A stretch of DNA of 64,000 nt, taken from contig NZ_CP028924.1 in NCBI RefSeq assembly GCF_003061515.1, positions 3,534,001 through 3,598,000 of the forward strand, given 5' to 3'. Positions 24,827-35,558 of the stretch are shown piece after piece. Both the position numbers and the translations under genes were made by a program. This DNA comes from Colwellia sp. Arc7-D. Its GTDB lineage: Bacteria > Pseudomonadota > Gammaproteobacteria > Enterobacterales > Alteromonadaceae. Within the stretch, counting starts at the first letter, position 1, and the number at the start of each line of letters is the position of its first letter. Under the pieces are notes generated by a model. That model saw only the letters and a list, made by a program, of their open reading frames with translations. It did no database searches and was not told the DNA's origin.

Positions 24827-26590
24827 ATGGCTGGTATGATCCCTCGACAATTTATTGATGACCTATTGGCACGTGCCGATATAGTCGAATTAATAGATTC
24901 TCGCGTACCTTTAAAAAAAGCAGGTAAAAATTACCAAGCTTGCTGCCCTTTTCATACCGAAAAATCCCCCTCTTTTAGTGTTAGTCAAGACAAGCAATTT
25001 TATCACTGCTTTGGTTGTGGCGAACACGGTAATGCTATCTCGTTTTTAATGGAATTTGATCGTTTAGAGTTTCCAGATGCTGTTGAAGAACTGGCTTCCC
25101 ATTACAATATGGAAGTGCCTCGAGAACAAAATAATCGCTCTCCAGCTCAGCAAAAACAAGATCAAAAAGCTTATATACAAAAGCAAGACGACTATGAATT
25201 AATGGCACAAATAAGCCGTTTTTATCAACAACAGTTAAAAGTTGCCACCGATAAAGATGTCGCCATTAATTATTTAAAAGGTCGAGGTTTAAGTGGCGAA
25301 ATAGTAAAACGTTTTGGTATCGGCTATATCAGCGATGCCTGGGACGGCATGATGAAAACATTTGGTCGCAGCGGCCAAATAAATCAGCAACTTGTTGATT
25401 TAGGCATGGCAATACAAGGTGATAAAAATAGACCTTACGACCGATTTAGAGGCCGTATTCAATTCCCTATTCGTGATAAACGTGGTCGTGTTATTGGTTT
25501 TGGTGGACGAGTATTAAGTGACGGCACGCCTAAATATCTTAACTCGCCTGAAACACGTATTTATCATAAAGGCCAAGAGTTATATGGCTTATTTGAAGCT
25601 AAACAAGCCGTTAAGCAATTAACCCGTTTAGTGGTTGTTGAAGGCTATATGGATGTGGTTGCCCTTGCACAACATGGTGTTGACTACGCAGTAGCTTCGC
25701 TTGGTACAGCCACCACACCTGAGCAATTACAAACATTATTTCGCACCGTGAAAGAAGTTATCTGTTGTTACGATGGTGACCGAGCTGGCCGTGATGCTGC
25801 ATGGCGAGCTATGGATAACGCCCTGCCAATGATTCAAGATGGCTATAGCCTTAAATTTGTTTTTTTACCTGATGGGCAAGATCCCGATTCAATGATCAGA
25901 GAGCAAGGCCAAGACGCTTTTGAAAGTATCTTAGACAATGCCATTCCTTTATCTCGATTTTTATTTGAGCACTTATTAACGCAAATTGATATGAGTTCAC
26001 CAGAAGGAAAAGGCGCTGCTGTAGGCGCATTTCAACCTTATTTAGCTAAACTGCCAGAAAGTAATCTTAAAGACGCTATAGTCACTAAGCTAGCAAATCA
26101 ATTTGGCGCAAGTAACGAGTTACAGTTAAAAAAACTGCATAAAAACTTTGCGAATACGACTGAAAATAAAGTCAAACCGAAGCGACCAAAAATAACTCCA
26201 GTGAGACTCGCTATTGCATTATTACTCGAGCATCCCCATATAGTAGAAAAGCTGCCTGATCCAAATATATTGGCAGATTTAAATTTACCGGGCATTCCGT
26301 TACTTAACGAGTTACTTAGGTTATGTAAGCAAAACCCGAAAGTTAACAGTGCACAGCTTATTGAATATTTTAGAGATCAAGAAGCCGGAAAGCAGTTAAC
26401 GAAAATAATGTGTATCGAGCATCACATTGAAACAGGTCATGCTGAAGATACTTTTCTTGATATTATTGAAAAGTTTCTTAATAAATTTTTAGAAAATCGC
26501 TCGAATGAATTAATGGAAAAGCAACGCACTGAGGGATTAACCAAAGCTGAAATAGGCGAATTACATAGCCTACTAAGTGAGCAAAAATAA
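24827..26590 (+). CDS. dnaG: DNA primase DnaG
   Basis: Makes RNA primers for replication. The order of domains is a CHC2 zinc finger (CCPFH near residue 38 and CFGCG near 60), the RNA polymerase core with the TOPRIM segment (VVEGYMDVVALAQHGVDYAVASLG and YDGDRAGRDAA, read in parts), and a C-terminal helicase-binding domain. From ATG 24827 it starts MAGMIPRQFIDDLL, like E. coli MAGRIPRVFINDLL, so this start is preferred over the ATG nine bases earlier. It follows an internal terminator and precedes rpoD by 136 bases. Confidence 0.96.
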   Translation: MAGMIPRQFIDDLLARADIVELIDSRVPLKKAGKNYQACCPFHTEKSPSFSVSQDKQFYHCFGCGEHGNAISFLMEFDRLEFPDAVEELASHYNMEVPREQNNRSPAQQKQDQKAYIQKQDDYELMAQISRFYQQQLKVATDKDVAINYLKGRGLSGEIVKRFGIGYISDAWDGMMKTFGRSGQINQQLVDLGMAIQGDKNRPYDRFRGRIQFPIRDKRGRVIGFGGRVLSDGTPKYLNSPETRIYHKGQELYGLFEAKQAVKQLTRLVVVEGYMDVVALAQHGVDYAVASLGTATTPEQLQTLFRTVKEVICCYDGDRAGRDAAWRAMDNALPMIQDGYSLKFVFLPDGQDPDSMIREQGQDAFESILDNAIPLSRFLFEHLLTQIDMSSPEGKGAAVGAFQPYLAKLPESNLKDAIVTKLANQFGASNELQLKKLHKNFANTTENKVKPKRPKITPVRLAIALLLEHPHIVEKLPDPNILADLNLPGIPLLNELLRLCKQNPKVNSAQLIEYFRDQEAGKQLTKIMCIEHHIETGHAEDTFLDIIEKFLNKFLENRSNELMEKQRTEGLTKAEIGELHSLLSEQK

Positions 26591-26645
26591 TATAACGTGC
26601 TGAATATATTTCAGCATTAAATTAACAACAAAAAACAGTTACGAC

Positions 26646-26674
26646 TGGTAATTTAGTAAACATTTCGCTATAAT
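26646..26674 (+). promoter_or_regulatory. Candidate rpoD promoter
   Basis: A perfect TATAAT at 26669-26674 with a weak upstream hexamer TGGTAA at 26646-26651, spacing 17. It lies 52 bases before rpoD, which would let sigma-70 be made independently of dnaG. Confidence 0.5.
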
Positions 26675-26726
26675 TTCCGGCTTACTGTTGTAATTTTGAT
26701 AGCCATAAATAGGTGGACACTCGTCA

Positions 26727-28565
26727 ATGGATCAAGCCCCACAATCTAGACTTAAAGAGTTAATAACCAAAGGTAAAGAGCAAGGTTATTTAACTTTTGC
26801 CGAAGTTAACGATCATCTCCCTCAGGATATTATCGATTCAGATCAAGTTGAAGACATCATTCGAATGATTAACGACATGGGTATTCAGGTGTTTGAAAAC
26901 GCACCGGATAACGACACGTTAATGATGAGTGAAGCCAATACTGATGAAGATGCAGCTGAAGCTGCGGCGCAAGCACTTGCTACCGTTGAAAGTGAAATCG
27001 GTCGTACTACTGATCCCGTTCGTATGTATATGCGTGAAATGGGTACAGTTGAGCTATTGACACGTAAAGGCGAAATTGTAATCGCCAAGCGTATCGAAGA
27101 AGGCATCAAAGAAGTACAGCGCAGCGTTTCAGAATACCCGCCAGCAATAAACTACTTGCTTGAGCAATGGGATAATTTTGAAGCTGAAGAAGTTCGCTTG
27201 AGCGATATTATCGTTGGCTTTTTAGACCCTGACGCTGAAGATGAAGAAATTCCTGCTGCAGCAACGCATATCGGTTCTGAGCTTTCTAAAGAAGAGTTAG
27301 CAGAAGAAGATAAATCTGATGATGACGAAGACGAGGAAGAAGAAGATACCGGTCCTTGTCCTGAAGAAGCGCGTGAAAAATTCACTGCTTTGCGTGAAGC
27401 ATACGAACATGCCAATAAAGTCATCAAGACTAAAGGCCGTGGTCATGCTAGTGCACAAGCGGCAATTGACGCTTTAGCTGAAGTCTTTAAAGAATTTAGA
27501 ATCGTACCAAAAGTATTTGATCGCTTAGTGAAAAACATGCGCAGTGTGATGGACCGTTTACGTGTTCAAGAACGCTTAATCATGAAACACTGTGTGGTTG
27601 GTGCTGGTATGCCAAAAACTACTTTCATCAAAATTTTTCCAGGTAACGAAACCTCGAAAAGTTGGTTTGAAGAGCAAAAAGCTGCTGATCTTCCTCACTC
27701 GAAGAGAATGGCTGACATTGAACTTGATGTTGAACGCTGCATTTACAAACTAAACATGTTAGAAGAAGAAACTTATCTTAACGTACATGGCATAAAAGAC
27801 ATTAACCGTCGTATGTCAATCGGTGAAGCGAAAGCTCGTCGTGCGAAAAAAGAAATGGTAGAAGCTAACTTACGTTTGGTTATCTCAATTGCTAAAAAAT
27901 ACACAAACCGTGGTTTACAATTCTTGGATTTAATTCAAGAAGGTAACATTGGTTTGATGAAAGCGGTTGATAAGTTTGAATACCGTCGTGGTTATAAGTT
28001 CTCAACTTATGCAACATGGTGGATACGTCAAGCAATTACACGTTCAATTGCCGATCAGGCGCGTACTATCCGTATTCCAGTACATATGATTGAAACGATT
28101 AACAAACTTAATCGTATTTCACGTCAAATGCTACAAGAAATGGGTCGCGAGCCAACACCTGAAGAATTAGCTGAACGCATGATTATGCCAGAAGATAAAA
28201 TTCGTAAAGTGTTAAAAATCGCCAAAGAGCCAATTTCAATGGAAACCCCTATTGGTGATGATGAAGATTCTCACTTAGGTGATTTTATTGAAGATGGTAG
28301 CGGTGAATTGCCAGTTGACTCAGCAACGTCTGAAAACTTAAAAGATGCAACACACGAAGTATTAGCGGGCTTAACAGCACGTGAAGCTAAAGTATTAAGA
28401 ATGCGTTTTGGTATCGATATGAACACAGATCATACCTTGGAAGAAGTCGGTAAACAGTTTGACGTAACACGTGAACGTATTCGTCAAATTGAAGCTAAAG
28501 CATTACGTAAATTGCGTCACCCTTCTCGTTCTGAGCAACTTAAAAGTTTCTTAGACGGCGAATAA
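26727..28565 (+). CDS. rpoD: RNA polymerase sigma factor RpoD (sigma-70)
   Basis: Primary sigma factor for housekeeping transcription. The 612-residue protein has region 1.1 at the N-terminus, region 1.2 ([18 protein letters not shown]), an acidic non-conserved insert (residues about 170-215, a run of Asp and Glu), region 2 with [22 protein letters not shown], region 3, and region 4 with the helix-turn-helix [20 protein letters not shown]. All are as in E. coli. It is the last gene of the macromolecular synthesis operon and is followed by a strong terminator. Confidence 0.98.
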   Translation: MDQAPQSRLKELITKGKEQGYLTFAEVNDHLPQDIIDSDQVEDIIRMINDMGIQVFENAPDNDTLMMSEANTDEDAAEAAAQALATVESEIGRTTDPVRMYMREMGTVELLTRKGEIVIAKRIEEGIKEVQRSVSEYPPAINYLLEQWDNFEAEEVRLSDIIVGFLDPDAEDEEIPAAATHIGSELSKEELAEEDKSDDDEDEEEEDTGPCPEEAREKFTALREAYEHANKVIKTKGRGHASAQAAIDALAEVFKEFRIVPKVFDRLVKNMRSVMDRLRVQERLIMKHCVVGAGMPKTTFIKIFPGNETSKSWFEEQKAADLPHSKRMADIELDVERCIYKLNMLEEETYLNVHGIKDINRRMSIGEAKARRAKKEMVEANLRLVISIAKKYTNRGLQFLDLIQEGNIGLMKAVDKFEYRRGYKFSTYATWWIRQAITRSIADQARTIRIPVHMIETINKLNRISRQMLQEMGREPTPEELAERMIMPEDKIRKVLKIAKEPISMETPIGDDEDSHLGDFIEDGSGELPVDSATSENLKDATHEVLAGLTAREAKVLRMRFGIDMNTDHTLEEVGKQFDVTRERIRQIEAKALRKLRHPSRSEQLKSFLDGE

Positions 28566-28592
28566 ATTTACATAAAGTAATTTAAAGCATAA

Positions 28593-28629
28593 AAAAAGAG
28601 CATATTAGTTTAACTAATATGCTCTTTTT
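28593..28629. terminator. Bidirectional terminator between rpoD and dctD
   Basis: A 17-base perfect stem from AAAAAGAGCATATTAGT to its complement at 28613-28629, with a TTA loop. It serves rpoD on the plus strand and the dctD gene, which ends at 28694, on the minus strand. Confidence 0.9.
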
Positions 28630-28693
28630 ATTTGTCCGATAAAACCACTGCTAATACTCAGTAACGGCTATTCACACCTAGATCAATCGAACA

Positions 28694-30070
28694 CTATTTT
28701 TTATAAAGCTGGCTATCTATATTATATTTAATTAGCTTTAAGTTAAAAGTGCGTCGTTCCATATTAAGCTCTTCAAGAACCGCTTGAACACTGCCCTTGT
28801 GACGCTGAAGAGAATTAATAAGCATATTGGCTTCAAAATCATTAACCAGATCTTTCAAAGACGACTGTACGAGTTTATCTTGCTTGTCTTGCTCGTTTGG
28901 ATTCAGCAGTTCATTAAGATCATGACAATTTTTTATAACACAACGAGTAGCAACATTGATCAATTCACGAATGTTACCCGGCCAGTCATACTCTAGTAAC
29001 TGACGTTGAAGGTTAACTCCCGCACCTGACCATTCAATGTTATTTTGATTCATAAACTGACTCGAAAAGTGTTCGAACAACAATAATATATCTTCTTTTC
29101 TTTCGCGTAGCGGTGGGATATATAACTCCGCAACTTGCATACGAAAATATAAATCTTGTCTAAAGTTTGGGTTATCTTTTAGATCTTCTTTTGTCGCTGA
29201 AATAATACGAATATCGATATCTTTAGCAAGGTTGGAGCCTAAAGCTTCAACCTTATTTTCGGATAATGCACGTAATATTTTTACTTGAGCACTTAAAGGG
29301 ATAGACTCTACTTCATCAAAAAATACGGTTCCTTTATTCGCAAATTCAAATTTTCCCATCCGGGTAGTATCTGCACCACTAAATGCACCTTTTACATGGC
29401 CAAACAACTCTGATTCAAATAAGTCTTTGGGGATTGCAGCACAATTTAAAGCTACGAATTCGGCTTTTTTACGGTCACTAAAATCATGTAAACAGTTAGC
29501 AACGACCTCTTTACCTGCACCTGTTTCACCGTGGATCAGTACAGGTACATCTAAATTGGCAACGGACAATATATCTCGGCGTAACTTAGCCATTTTAGGT
29601 GAAACGCCCATTAAGCGAGTTTCTATGGCATCTTTATTTTTTAAAGCATTGCGCAGACGGGCTTGGTTATAAGTTAATACCCGTTTCTCAATGGCTCTAT
29701 TAATGCTTTCTAAGAGTCGCTCAGGCTCAAAAGGTTTTTCAATGAAATCATAACAACCTTCTTGTACCGCTTGAACTGCTTGAGATATATCACCGTGCGC
29801 AGTCATTAATATAACAGGAATATTTTTATCACAGCTAAGTACCTGATTAAGCAGTTCAACTCCGGTAATTTCAGGCATTTTGATGTCACTAACCACAATG
29901 CCTGGAAAATCTTTATAAATAAACTTAATGGCTTCGGCGGGATCTAGAAATGAATGAACTTTTGTAAAATGAAGGGATAAATAGTCAGAAACATTCGTCA
30001 GTAAGTCTTTATTATCGTCAACGATGACGACCTCACAAGTTTCAGCAGTTAGATCATCAATATCGGTCAT
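28694..30070 (-). CDS. dctD: DctD-like sigma-54 response regulator
   Basis: Transcription activator of sigma-54 promoters. Receiver domain residues 12-125 with phosphoacceptor D62; AAA+ domain about 150-380 with Walker A GETGAGKE, Walker B GTVFFDE, and sigma-54 contact loop GAFSGA in place of the usual GAFTGA; C-terminal Fis-type helix-turn-helix (SVQAVLEELNMERRTFNLKL). It lies 131 bases after the sensor kinase gene on the same strand and closes the TRAP transporter cluster. Its likely target is the GG-N10-GC promoter upstream of the porin. The dicarboxylate substrate implied by the name is not proven. Confidence 0.88.
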   Translation of the reverse strand: MTDIDDLTAETCEVVIVDDNKDLLTNVSDYLSLHFTKVHSFLDPAEAIKFIYKDFPGIVVSDIKMPEITGVELLNQVLSCDKNIPVILMTAHGDISQAVQAVQEGCYDFIEKPFEPERLLESINRAIEKRVLTYNQARLRNALKNKDAIETRLMGVSPKMAKLRRDILSVANLDVPVLIHGETGAGKEVVANCLHDFSDRKKAEFVALNCAAIPKDLFESELFGHVKGAFSGADTTRMGKFEFANKGTVFFDEVESIPLSAQVKILRALSENKVEALGSNLAKDIDIRIISATKEDLKDNPNFRQDLYFRMQVAELYIPPLRERKEDILLLFEHFSSQFMNQNNIEWSGAGVNLQRQLLEYDWPGNIRELINVATRCVIKNCHDLNELLNPNEQDKQDKLVQSSLKDLVNDFEANMLINSLQRHKGSVQAVLEELNMERRTFNLKLIKYNIDSQLYKK

Positions 30071-30201
30071 GTTGTCCTTCAGTACAGTGTATATTTTATC
30101 AATAAGTGCTTAAATTGAAATAAAGCGATTTATATGAACTTGTGTAATTTATTTTAACCTTAATTAAACCGTTAGATCTTATATTTAAAGCACTTATTAT
30201 T

Positions 30202-32283
30202 TCAGGATAAAGGCAATGAAATGGTAAAACGTGTAGAGTTCTCCAAACATTTCACCTCAATATTCCCATCATATTCTTTAATAATATTATTCGTAATCGC
30301 TAAGCCTAAACCAAGCCCTTTACCAATAGATTTTGTTGTGAAGAAAGGTTCGAAGATATGTTCAACGACACTTTCATCCATTAAGCCACCATTGTCTTCA
30401 ACAATAACAAAGGCATGTTGATCAATCACTTGAGTTGAAACAAAGACTTTAGGTTGCTCTGATTTTTCAACAGCATCTAATGCATTCCTAACTAAGTTGC
30501 CAATGGCCATTTCGAGTTTAGTCGAATTCATACTCACTAGCGGTGTTTGCGCATCGAGTGTGATATCAATAGTCGCAGCATTATTTTCAAGGTAAGTACT
30601 TAATAAGCGTGTAATTAATTTATTAAGATCAACACTTTCTGCTTTAGTTGAGCTACCACCTTGATAAGCAAATGATTTTAATTGAATAAGTATATCCTGC
30701 ATATTATGACAAAGTGGGAGTAGGTTATTCAACGAGGTGTTTACCCCTTCCCAATCACTTCTTTGTTGTTTAATAGCAATACTTGCTAATGCACTTTTAA
30801 AGGCAACTAAAGGCTGGCTTAATTCATGTACTATTGCCGCAGCCATTCGGCCTAGAACGACCATTTTTTCTTGGCGCATGAGTTCTTTTTGGGCCGCATT
30901 AAGCGCTAAGGTTCTTTCTTGAACGAGCTTTTCTAAACGAGAGTTAGCAAAACTTAATGCTTCCTCTACTTTTTTACGTTTAGTAATATTCACAATAGTC
31001 ATTAAATACAGACTATCGTTAATGTTGATAGGACTAATAATGTACATGATTGGCAATGCCGAGCTACCACTTTTGTCCGTTAACGAAGCTTCAGTAAATG
31101 TTTCTTTGATGTTTATAGCTTCTTCAAACCTTTTCGGTAATCCAACAAATTTATTTATGTTTTTTCCTTTAATTTCATCACTATCATCATAATTACACAA
31201 GGCTTGGAAAGTGGCATTGTTACTGAGAATATTACCTTTTTGATCAAGTGTTAAAATTCCAACTTTCGTTTGATCAATGATCAGCTGCATTTCAGCACGA
31301 TGCTTTTGATCTGTTTTTTCTTTCAAATTACGTGTGTATTCAATAAACCGGAGATGCTTAATAAAAACATAAAGACCATACAATAAGAACGCTATGATTA
31401 AACTGCTAAAAATGGTCTTTTCAATAATAGTGTTCAAAGGTAGTGCGTAATAAAGTCGCCAATTTTTTAATAACGTATTTTCTTTTTTCCCTAATTGAGT
31501 AGACTCCATTAAGAAGTGCTGATCATCAATTTCCCAAAGCGTTAATGAGGCCCAATTAAGGTAAAAAGAGTTATTAACGATTAATTTAGGAGTTTGACCT
31601 GCAAATTGTTGATGCTTATTAATGCTCTCTAATTGGTTGGCTGAAAGAGCAGTAAGGCTATTATATTTCCATGATTTTTGTGCCGACATAATAACAACAT
31701 CATTGTCATCAACCACTAACACATCACCTGTCAATTGTTGCCAAGAACGCTCAATATTATTAGGCTCAACTTTAGCAACAATAACGCCAAATCCTGAATT
31801 AAAGCCTTCGATTCGAGAAGAAATAAAATAACCAGGGATTTTACTCGTAATGCCAACACCATAATACAAGCCACTGCCTTCGCGCATACTTTGTTCAAAG
31901 TAAGGCCTAAACTCATACTGATTGTTCATAAAGCTGGTGGGTTGATCATAATTACTGGTGGCAATAACAATACCTTTATTATTCATTAAATAAAGAATGT
32001 CGACACCAGCAGAAATCTGCATAGATTTTAATAATTCATTGAGTTGAGAACCATAATCATTATCTTCAACCGCTAACCTTAAACGAGTATCATGCGATAA
32101 TATTTTAGGCAGATATTGATACTTTTCTAAAGTACTAGTGAGCGTTTTTTCAATGAGAGACAATCGAAATAAAGATGCGTTTTGACTATCTTTAATCCAA
32201 ATTAAAAGCACCACAATCACTAGGCTAACAAAAGTTAGCCCAAATAAAAGTGGTATGTACTTTTGTTTAAACAAGTTGGGCAC
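30202..32283 (-). CDS. dctB: DctB-like sensor histidine kinase
   Basis: Membrane sensor kinase, 693 residues. A membrane helix at about 12-32 and another near 293-311 bracket a periplasmic dCache-type sensor of roughly 250 residues. A PAS domain follows (about 330-440), then the dimerisation helix with phospho-His in VHELSQPLVAFKSAL, and an ATPase domain with NLVRNALDA, VEDNGG and GKGLGLGLAI. It overlaps the transporter gene by 17 bases and precedes the DctD-like regulator, its evident partner. The ligand is probably the transporter substrate, an organic acid, by analogy with DctB; the sequence does not show which. Confidence 0.87.
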   Translation of the reverse strand: MPNLFKQKYIPLLFGLTFVSLVIVVLLIWIKDSQNASLFRLSLIEKTLTSTLEKYQYLPKILSHDTRLRLAVEDNDYGSQLNELLKSMQISAGVDILYLMNNKGIVIATSNYDQPTSFMNNQYEFRPYFEQSMREGSGLYYGVGITSKIPGYFISSRIEGFNSGFGVIVAKVEPNNIERSWQQLTGDVLVVDDNDVVIMSAQKSWKYNSLTALSANQLESINKHQQFAGQTPKLIVNNSFYLNWASLTLWEIDDQHFLMESTQLGKKENTLLKNWRLYYALPLNTIIEKTIFSSLIIAFLLYGLYVFIKHLRFIEYTRNLKEKTDQKHRAEMQLIIDQTKVGILTLDQKGNILSNNATFQALCNYDDSDEIKGKNINKFVGLPKRFEEAINIKETFTEASLTDKSGSSALPIMYIISPININDSLYLMTIVNITKRKKVEEALSFANSRLEKLVQERTLALNAAQKELMRQEKMVVLGRMAAAIVHELSQPLVAFKSALASIAIKQQRSDWEGVNTSLNNLLPLCHNMQDILIQLKSFAYQGGSSTKAESVDLNKLITRLLSTYLENNAATIDITLDAQTPLVSMNSTKLEMAIGNLVRNALDAVEKSEQPKVFVSTQVIDQHAFVIVEDNGGLMDESVVEHIFEPFFTTKSIGKGLGLGLAITNNIIKEYDGNIEVKCLENSTRFTISLPLS

Positions 32284-34300
32284 AGGTAGTTTTTTTATTA
32301 AATTGAATGAATGAAAAAAGTAAATAAGCTAAGAATATTACAGATAACACTATTTTTAGTAAAACTCCGTCAAACGGCCAGAGTAATAAAGTACCGACAA
32401 CCCCTAGCACCAACCTGTTAGTTCGATTAATAACGTCCATTACAACTCCTTCCCAGGCTGCGATAATACAAAATAGACCTATAGCAGAAAATACAAAAAT
32501 GAGAATACGTTCTTCAGCATCACCCATCACTAATCCAGTGTACGCCATTAGTATAGGTACAATATATAGCCCTTTAGCAAGCTTCCAAGCACAAAAGGCT
32601 GTTTTAGTATGATCGCCTTTAGCAATACCCGCTGCAGTGTAAGCAACTAAGCATACTGGTGGAGTAACATTACTGTCTTGTGATAACCAAAATATAACTA
32701 AATGAGCCGCTAATAAAGAACTCGCTAAAATCTCTGGTGATAACACCATGTCATATAACATAGTACGAATTTCACTTGGTGCTGCTAATAAAGCATCTGA
32801 CAATGGCATACTGCCATCGGCAAAAGCAGGTAATAAAGTTGCGATCATATCCTTAGAGACCGATAACGAACCATTATTAATAACTTCTGTTGTTACTTGT
32901 AATGAAATCAGGTCACTAAGCACAGGGGCTAATAATGTTGCCACTATAATATAAGAAGCAGTTACAGGTAATCCTGCACCTAAGATAAGTGAAGCAACGG
33001 CAATTAATACGATGAGTATCAGTAAACTACCATCTGCCCACTCAATTGCCATTAATGAAAAAGTACTTCCTAAGCCTGTCGTAGTAATAGCATTTACCAT
33101 TAATCCGATTGTAATTAATAGGATTGCAGTAACCACCATGCCTTTGGAGCCTTCAGCAAGGGCATCACTAATTTCTTTTAGTTTCATGGGTTTTTCTGAT
33201 ATCCAAGATAAAAGGATAATAGAAACTATTGCCATGCCTACAGCATATAGTGGAGTAAAACCAATGATTAAGCACGTGACCAATATACCAATAGAAACTA
33301 AGTGTCTCCAGCCGTTTTTAACATTATCATCACATTCTGATGAGTCAGTAGCTAACTTGTTCGGGATATCAATACCCCGTTTAATCGCGTACGCTCGAAC
33401 AAAAAAACCTACTGTAATATAATAAAGTAAGGCAGGAAGTAAGGCTGCAGTAACAATAGTTAAATAAGGTAATTGAGTATACGAAGCCATAATAAAAGCA
33501 CCTGCGCCCATTACTGGAGGCATAAGTTGCCCGCCAGTCGATGCTGCCGCTTCAACGCCACCCGCGAACTCAGCTGAATAGCCTGCCTTTTTCATTGATG
33601 GAATAGTAATAACACCAGTCGCCGCTGTATTAGCAATGGCAGAACCTGAAACTGAGCCCATTAATCCAGAGGCTAAAACCGACACTAAGCCTGAACCGCC
33701 TCTGAATCGTGATGCAAGTTTACCTGCAACTTTTAATAAGTAATCGCCCGCACCTGATACTTGTAAAAAAGCACCAAACAAAACGAACATAAAAACGAAG
33801 GTCCAAGACAGCTGAGCAATAGTACCGAACATACCATCAGTACTGAAATAGCTGCGAAAAAGCATAGTTTCCCATGACAGACCAGGAAAATTAAACACAC
33901 CCGTTACGTATTGGCCCCAAACGGTTATATACGTTAGAAAAACAACAATTAAAGTTGGAATGAACCAACCAATAGCTTTAAACATTAAGACTAAAGCCAA
34001 GATAATAGCTAAAGCACTGAAAAAGAAATCTGTACCAATAAAGGTTTGTCCTCTTTCATAGAGACTGTCTTCGGCAAATATAAGATATGTTGAGCTAGCA
34101 ATAATACCAACTGAAACAGCTATTTGTTGCCATAATTTTTTAAAGTGTATAAGAGAGCCAAGACAACCAAATAACGCAAAATGAGTGGCTGCAGCCCAAT
34201 TTTCAGGAATAATAGCGAAGTAATTTAAGCCGACATGTATGAGGCTTGATAAAACTGCTAGCCAATATATCATGGGGATTTTTATATTTTTAATATTCAT
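32267..34300 (-). CDS. TRAP transporter fused permease (TAXI type)
   Basis: Inner-membrane secondary transporter of 677 residues in which the small (4 TM) and large (12 TM) TRAP subunits are fused, the usual form for TAXI-type systems. The N-terminal part has short helices, and the DctM-like core includes GSVSGSAIANTAATGVITIPSMKKAGYS (residues about 215-242) and the GAGLPVTASYIIVATLLAPVL segment (split region near 455-475). Transport is sodium or proton driven with a periplasmic binding protein, which is encoded just upstream. It overlaps the sensor kinase gene by 17 bases. Confidence 0.9.
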   Translation of the reverse strand: MNIKNIKIPMIYWLAVLSSLIHVGLNYFAIIPENWAAATHFALFGCLGSLIHFKKLWQQIAVSVGIIASSTYLIFAEDSLYERGQTFIGTDFFFSALAIILALVLMFKAIGWFIPTLIVVFLTYITVWGQYVTGVFNFPGLSWETMLFRSYFSTDGMFGTIAQLSWTFVFMFVLFGAFLQVSGAGDYLLKVAGKLASRFRGGSGLVSVLASGLMGSVSGSAIANTAATGVITIPSMKKAGYSAEFAGGVEAAASTGGQLMPPVMGAGAFIMASYTQLPYLTIVTAALLPALLYYITVGFFVRAYAIKRGIDIPNKLATDSSECDDNVKNGWRHLVSIGILVTCLIIGFTPLYAVGMAIVSIILLSWISEKPMKLKEISDALAEGSKGMVVTAILLITIGLMVNAITTTGLGSTFSLMAIEWADGSLLILIVLIAVASLILGAGLPVTASYIIVATLLAPVLSDLISLQVTTEVINNGSLSVSKDMIATLLPAFADGSMPLSDALLAAPSEIRTMLYDMVLSPEILASSLLAAHLVIFWLSQDSNVTPPVCLVAYTAAGIAKGDHTKTAFCAWKLAKGLYIVPILMAYTGLVMGDAEERILIFVFSAIGLFCIIAAWEGVVMDVINRTNRLVLGVVGTLLLWPFDGVLLKIVLSVIFLAYLLFSFIQFNKKTTCAQLV

Positions 34301-34427
34301 AATTTATCCAACTATTGATATTTTTAATTGATGTTTTTTTAAGATAATTATCGCTCTATTGAATGAGATAATTTAGGTTACTGGCGTTTTCGACGAAGTG
34401 TTCATTGCATTTTTATATCACTTAAAA

Positions 34428-34466
34428 CCCATTCTACAAAACACTAAACCCCTAATGTAGAATGGG
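34428..34466 (-). terminator. Hairpin between TAXI protein and permease genes
   Basis: Perfect 11-base stem CCCATTCTACA/TGTAGAATGGG with a 17-base loop, 11 bases past the binding-protein stop, followed on the minus strand by TTTT. It is probably a partial terminator or an mRNA 3' end stabiliser that lets the binding protein be made in excess over the permease. Confidence 0.6.
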
Positions 34467-34476
34467 TATAAATTAT

Positions 34477-35490
34477 CTATTCAATGATTAAATGTGCCGG
34501 AATTTCAACACCTACTTCACGATAATAACGAACTGCTCCAGGATGAAGTGGTACGGTTAAACCGCTAATTGCACTCTCAATACTCATTACTTTTGTTGCC
34601 GAATGTATACTGTGTAAGAAAGGTAAGTTTTCATAAATAGCTTTGGTAACTAAGTAAACATCTTGCTCGGGCAAATCAGCTTTTACGGCTAAAAAGTTAG
34701 GTTGAGCAATAGTATTAATTGGTTCTTTTTGATTAGGGTAAGTTTCTGCTGGAATTATTTGACGAACCCATAATGGGAAATCTTTGTTAATTTTTGTCAA
34801 TGATTCATCTGAAATATTCAATACTTTCAAATTATCACCTTCACTAGAAAAAGCACGTGTAACCGCACTAACAGGCACACCAGCAGGAGTGTTCATGCCT
34901 TTGATACGACCATCTTGCATGGCGCCAGCACTAGCTCCGTATCCCATATGAACATTGTTTAGTTTATCCGTATTAATACCTACAGCGCTAAGAATATACT
35001 TGCCTGAACCTTCGGTTCCTGAGTTTCTTTTACCAATCGAAAACGACTCATTATAAAGTGCATTCATATCAGTTAGGTTGTTGCCCTTAACGGCATCTTT
35101 TTTAACCGTGAAGTGCTCAACATTTTTCCATAACATGCTCACCGAACGAAATTCTTTATTTGCGCCTTGTTTTTCAAAGGGGCCAATACCATTCCACGCC
35201 CACGCACCATATAAACCTTGTAATATGCCAAATTGTGCTTCGTTTTTACGCATTAAATTTAAGTTATCACCAGAGCCTGCCGAGGTAATAGCAGATAGAG
35301 ATAGTTTTTCTTGAGGGGCTAGTTTTATTTTTGCTAAAGTCGCTACTGCAACACCTACTGGATAGAAAGTTCCGCCGGTTGACGCGGTTGATAAAATGTA
35401 AGATCTGGGTGTTTTATTCTCAGCGGCTTGTCCTAATAAAGGCAATATTATTAATGATATACAAGTGACTGCTAATTTAATTTTATTCAT
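34477..35490 (-). CDS. TAXI family TRAP solute-binding protein
   Basis: Periplasmic binding component of the TRAP system, 337 residues. A signal peptide (MNKIKLAVTCISLIILPLL, cleavage near GQAA) precedes the TAXI signature STGGTFYPVG at about residues 42-51. Ligand-binding segments SAGSGDNLNLM and RNSGTEGSG are present. The ATG at 35490 is preferred because GGAG lies seven bases upstream; a TTG four codons earlier overlaps that site. It lies 68 bases after the porin gene. TAXI proteins bind organic or amino acids such as glutamate; the ligand here is not known. Confidence 0.9.
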   Translation of the reverse strand: MNKIKLAVTCISLIILPLLGQAAENKTPRSYILSTASTGGTFYPVGVAVATLAKIKLAPQEKLSLSAITSAGSGDNLNLMRKNEAQFGILQGLYGAWAWNGIGPFEKQGANKEFRSVSMLWKNVEHFTVKKDAVKGNNLTDMNALYNESFSIGKRNSGTEGSGKYILSAVGINTDKLNNVHMGYGASAGAMQDGRIKGMNTPAGVPVSAVTRAFSSEGDNLKVLNISDESLTKINKDFPLWVRQIIPAETYPNQKEPINTIAQPNFLAVKADLPEQDVYLVTKAIYENLPFLHSIHSATKVMSIESAISGLTVPLHPGAVRYYREVGVEIPAHLIIE

Positions 35491-35558
35491 GTCATTCTCC
35501 AAAATATTAAAGCTTATGTGCTTATATTTGCACTTAAAATAAGTAATTAGATAAGGTC

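Noticed and set aside
27152..27427. Ser-rich minus-strand frame inside rpoD
   Set aside because: It is the antisense of the acidic Asp/Glu insert of sigma-70.
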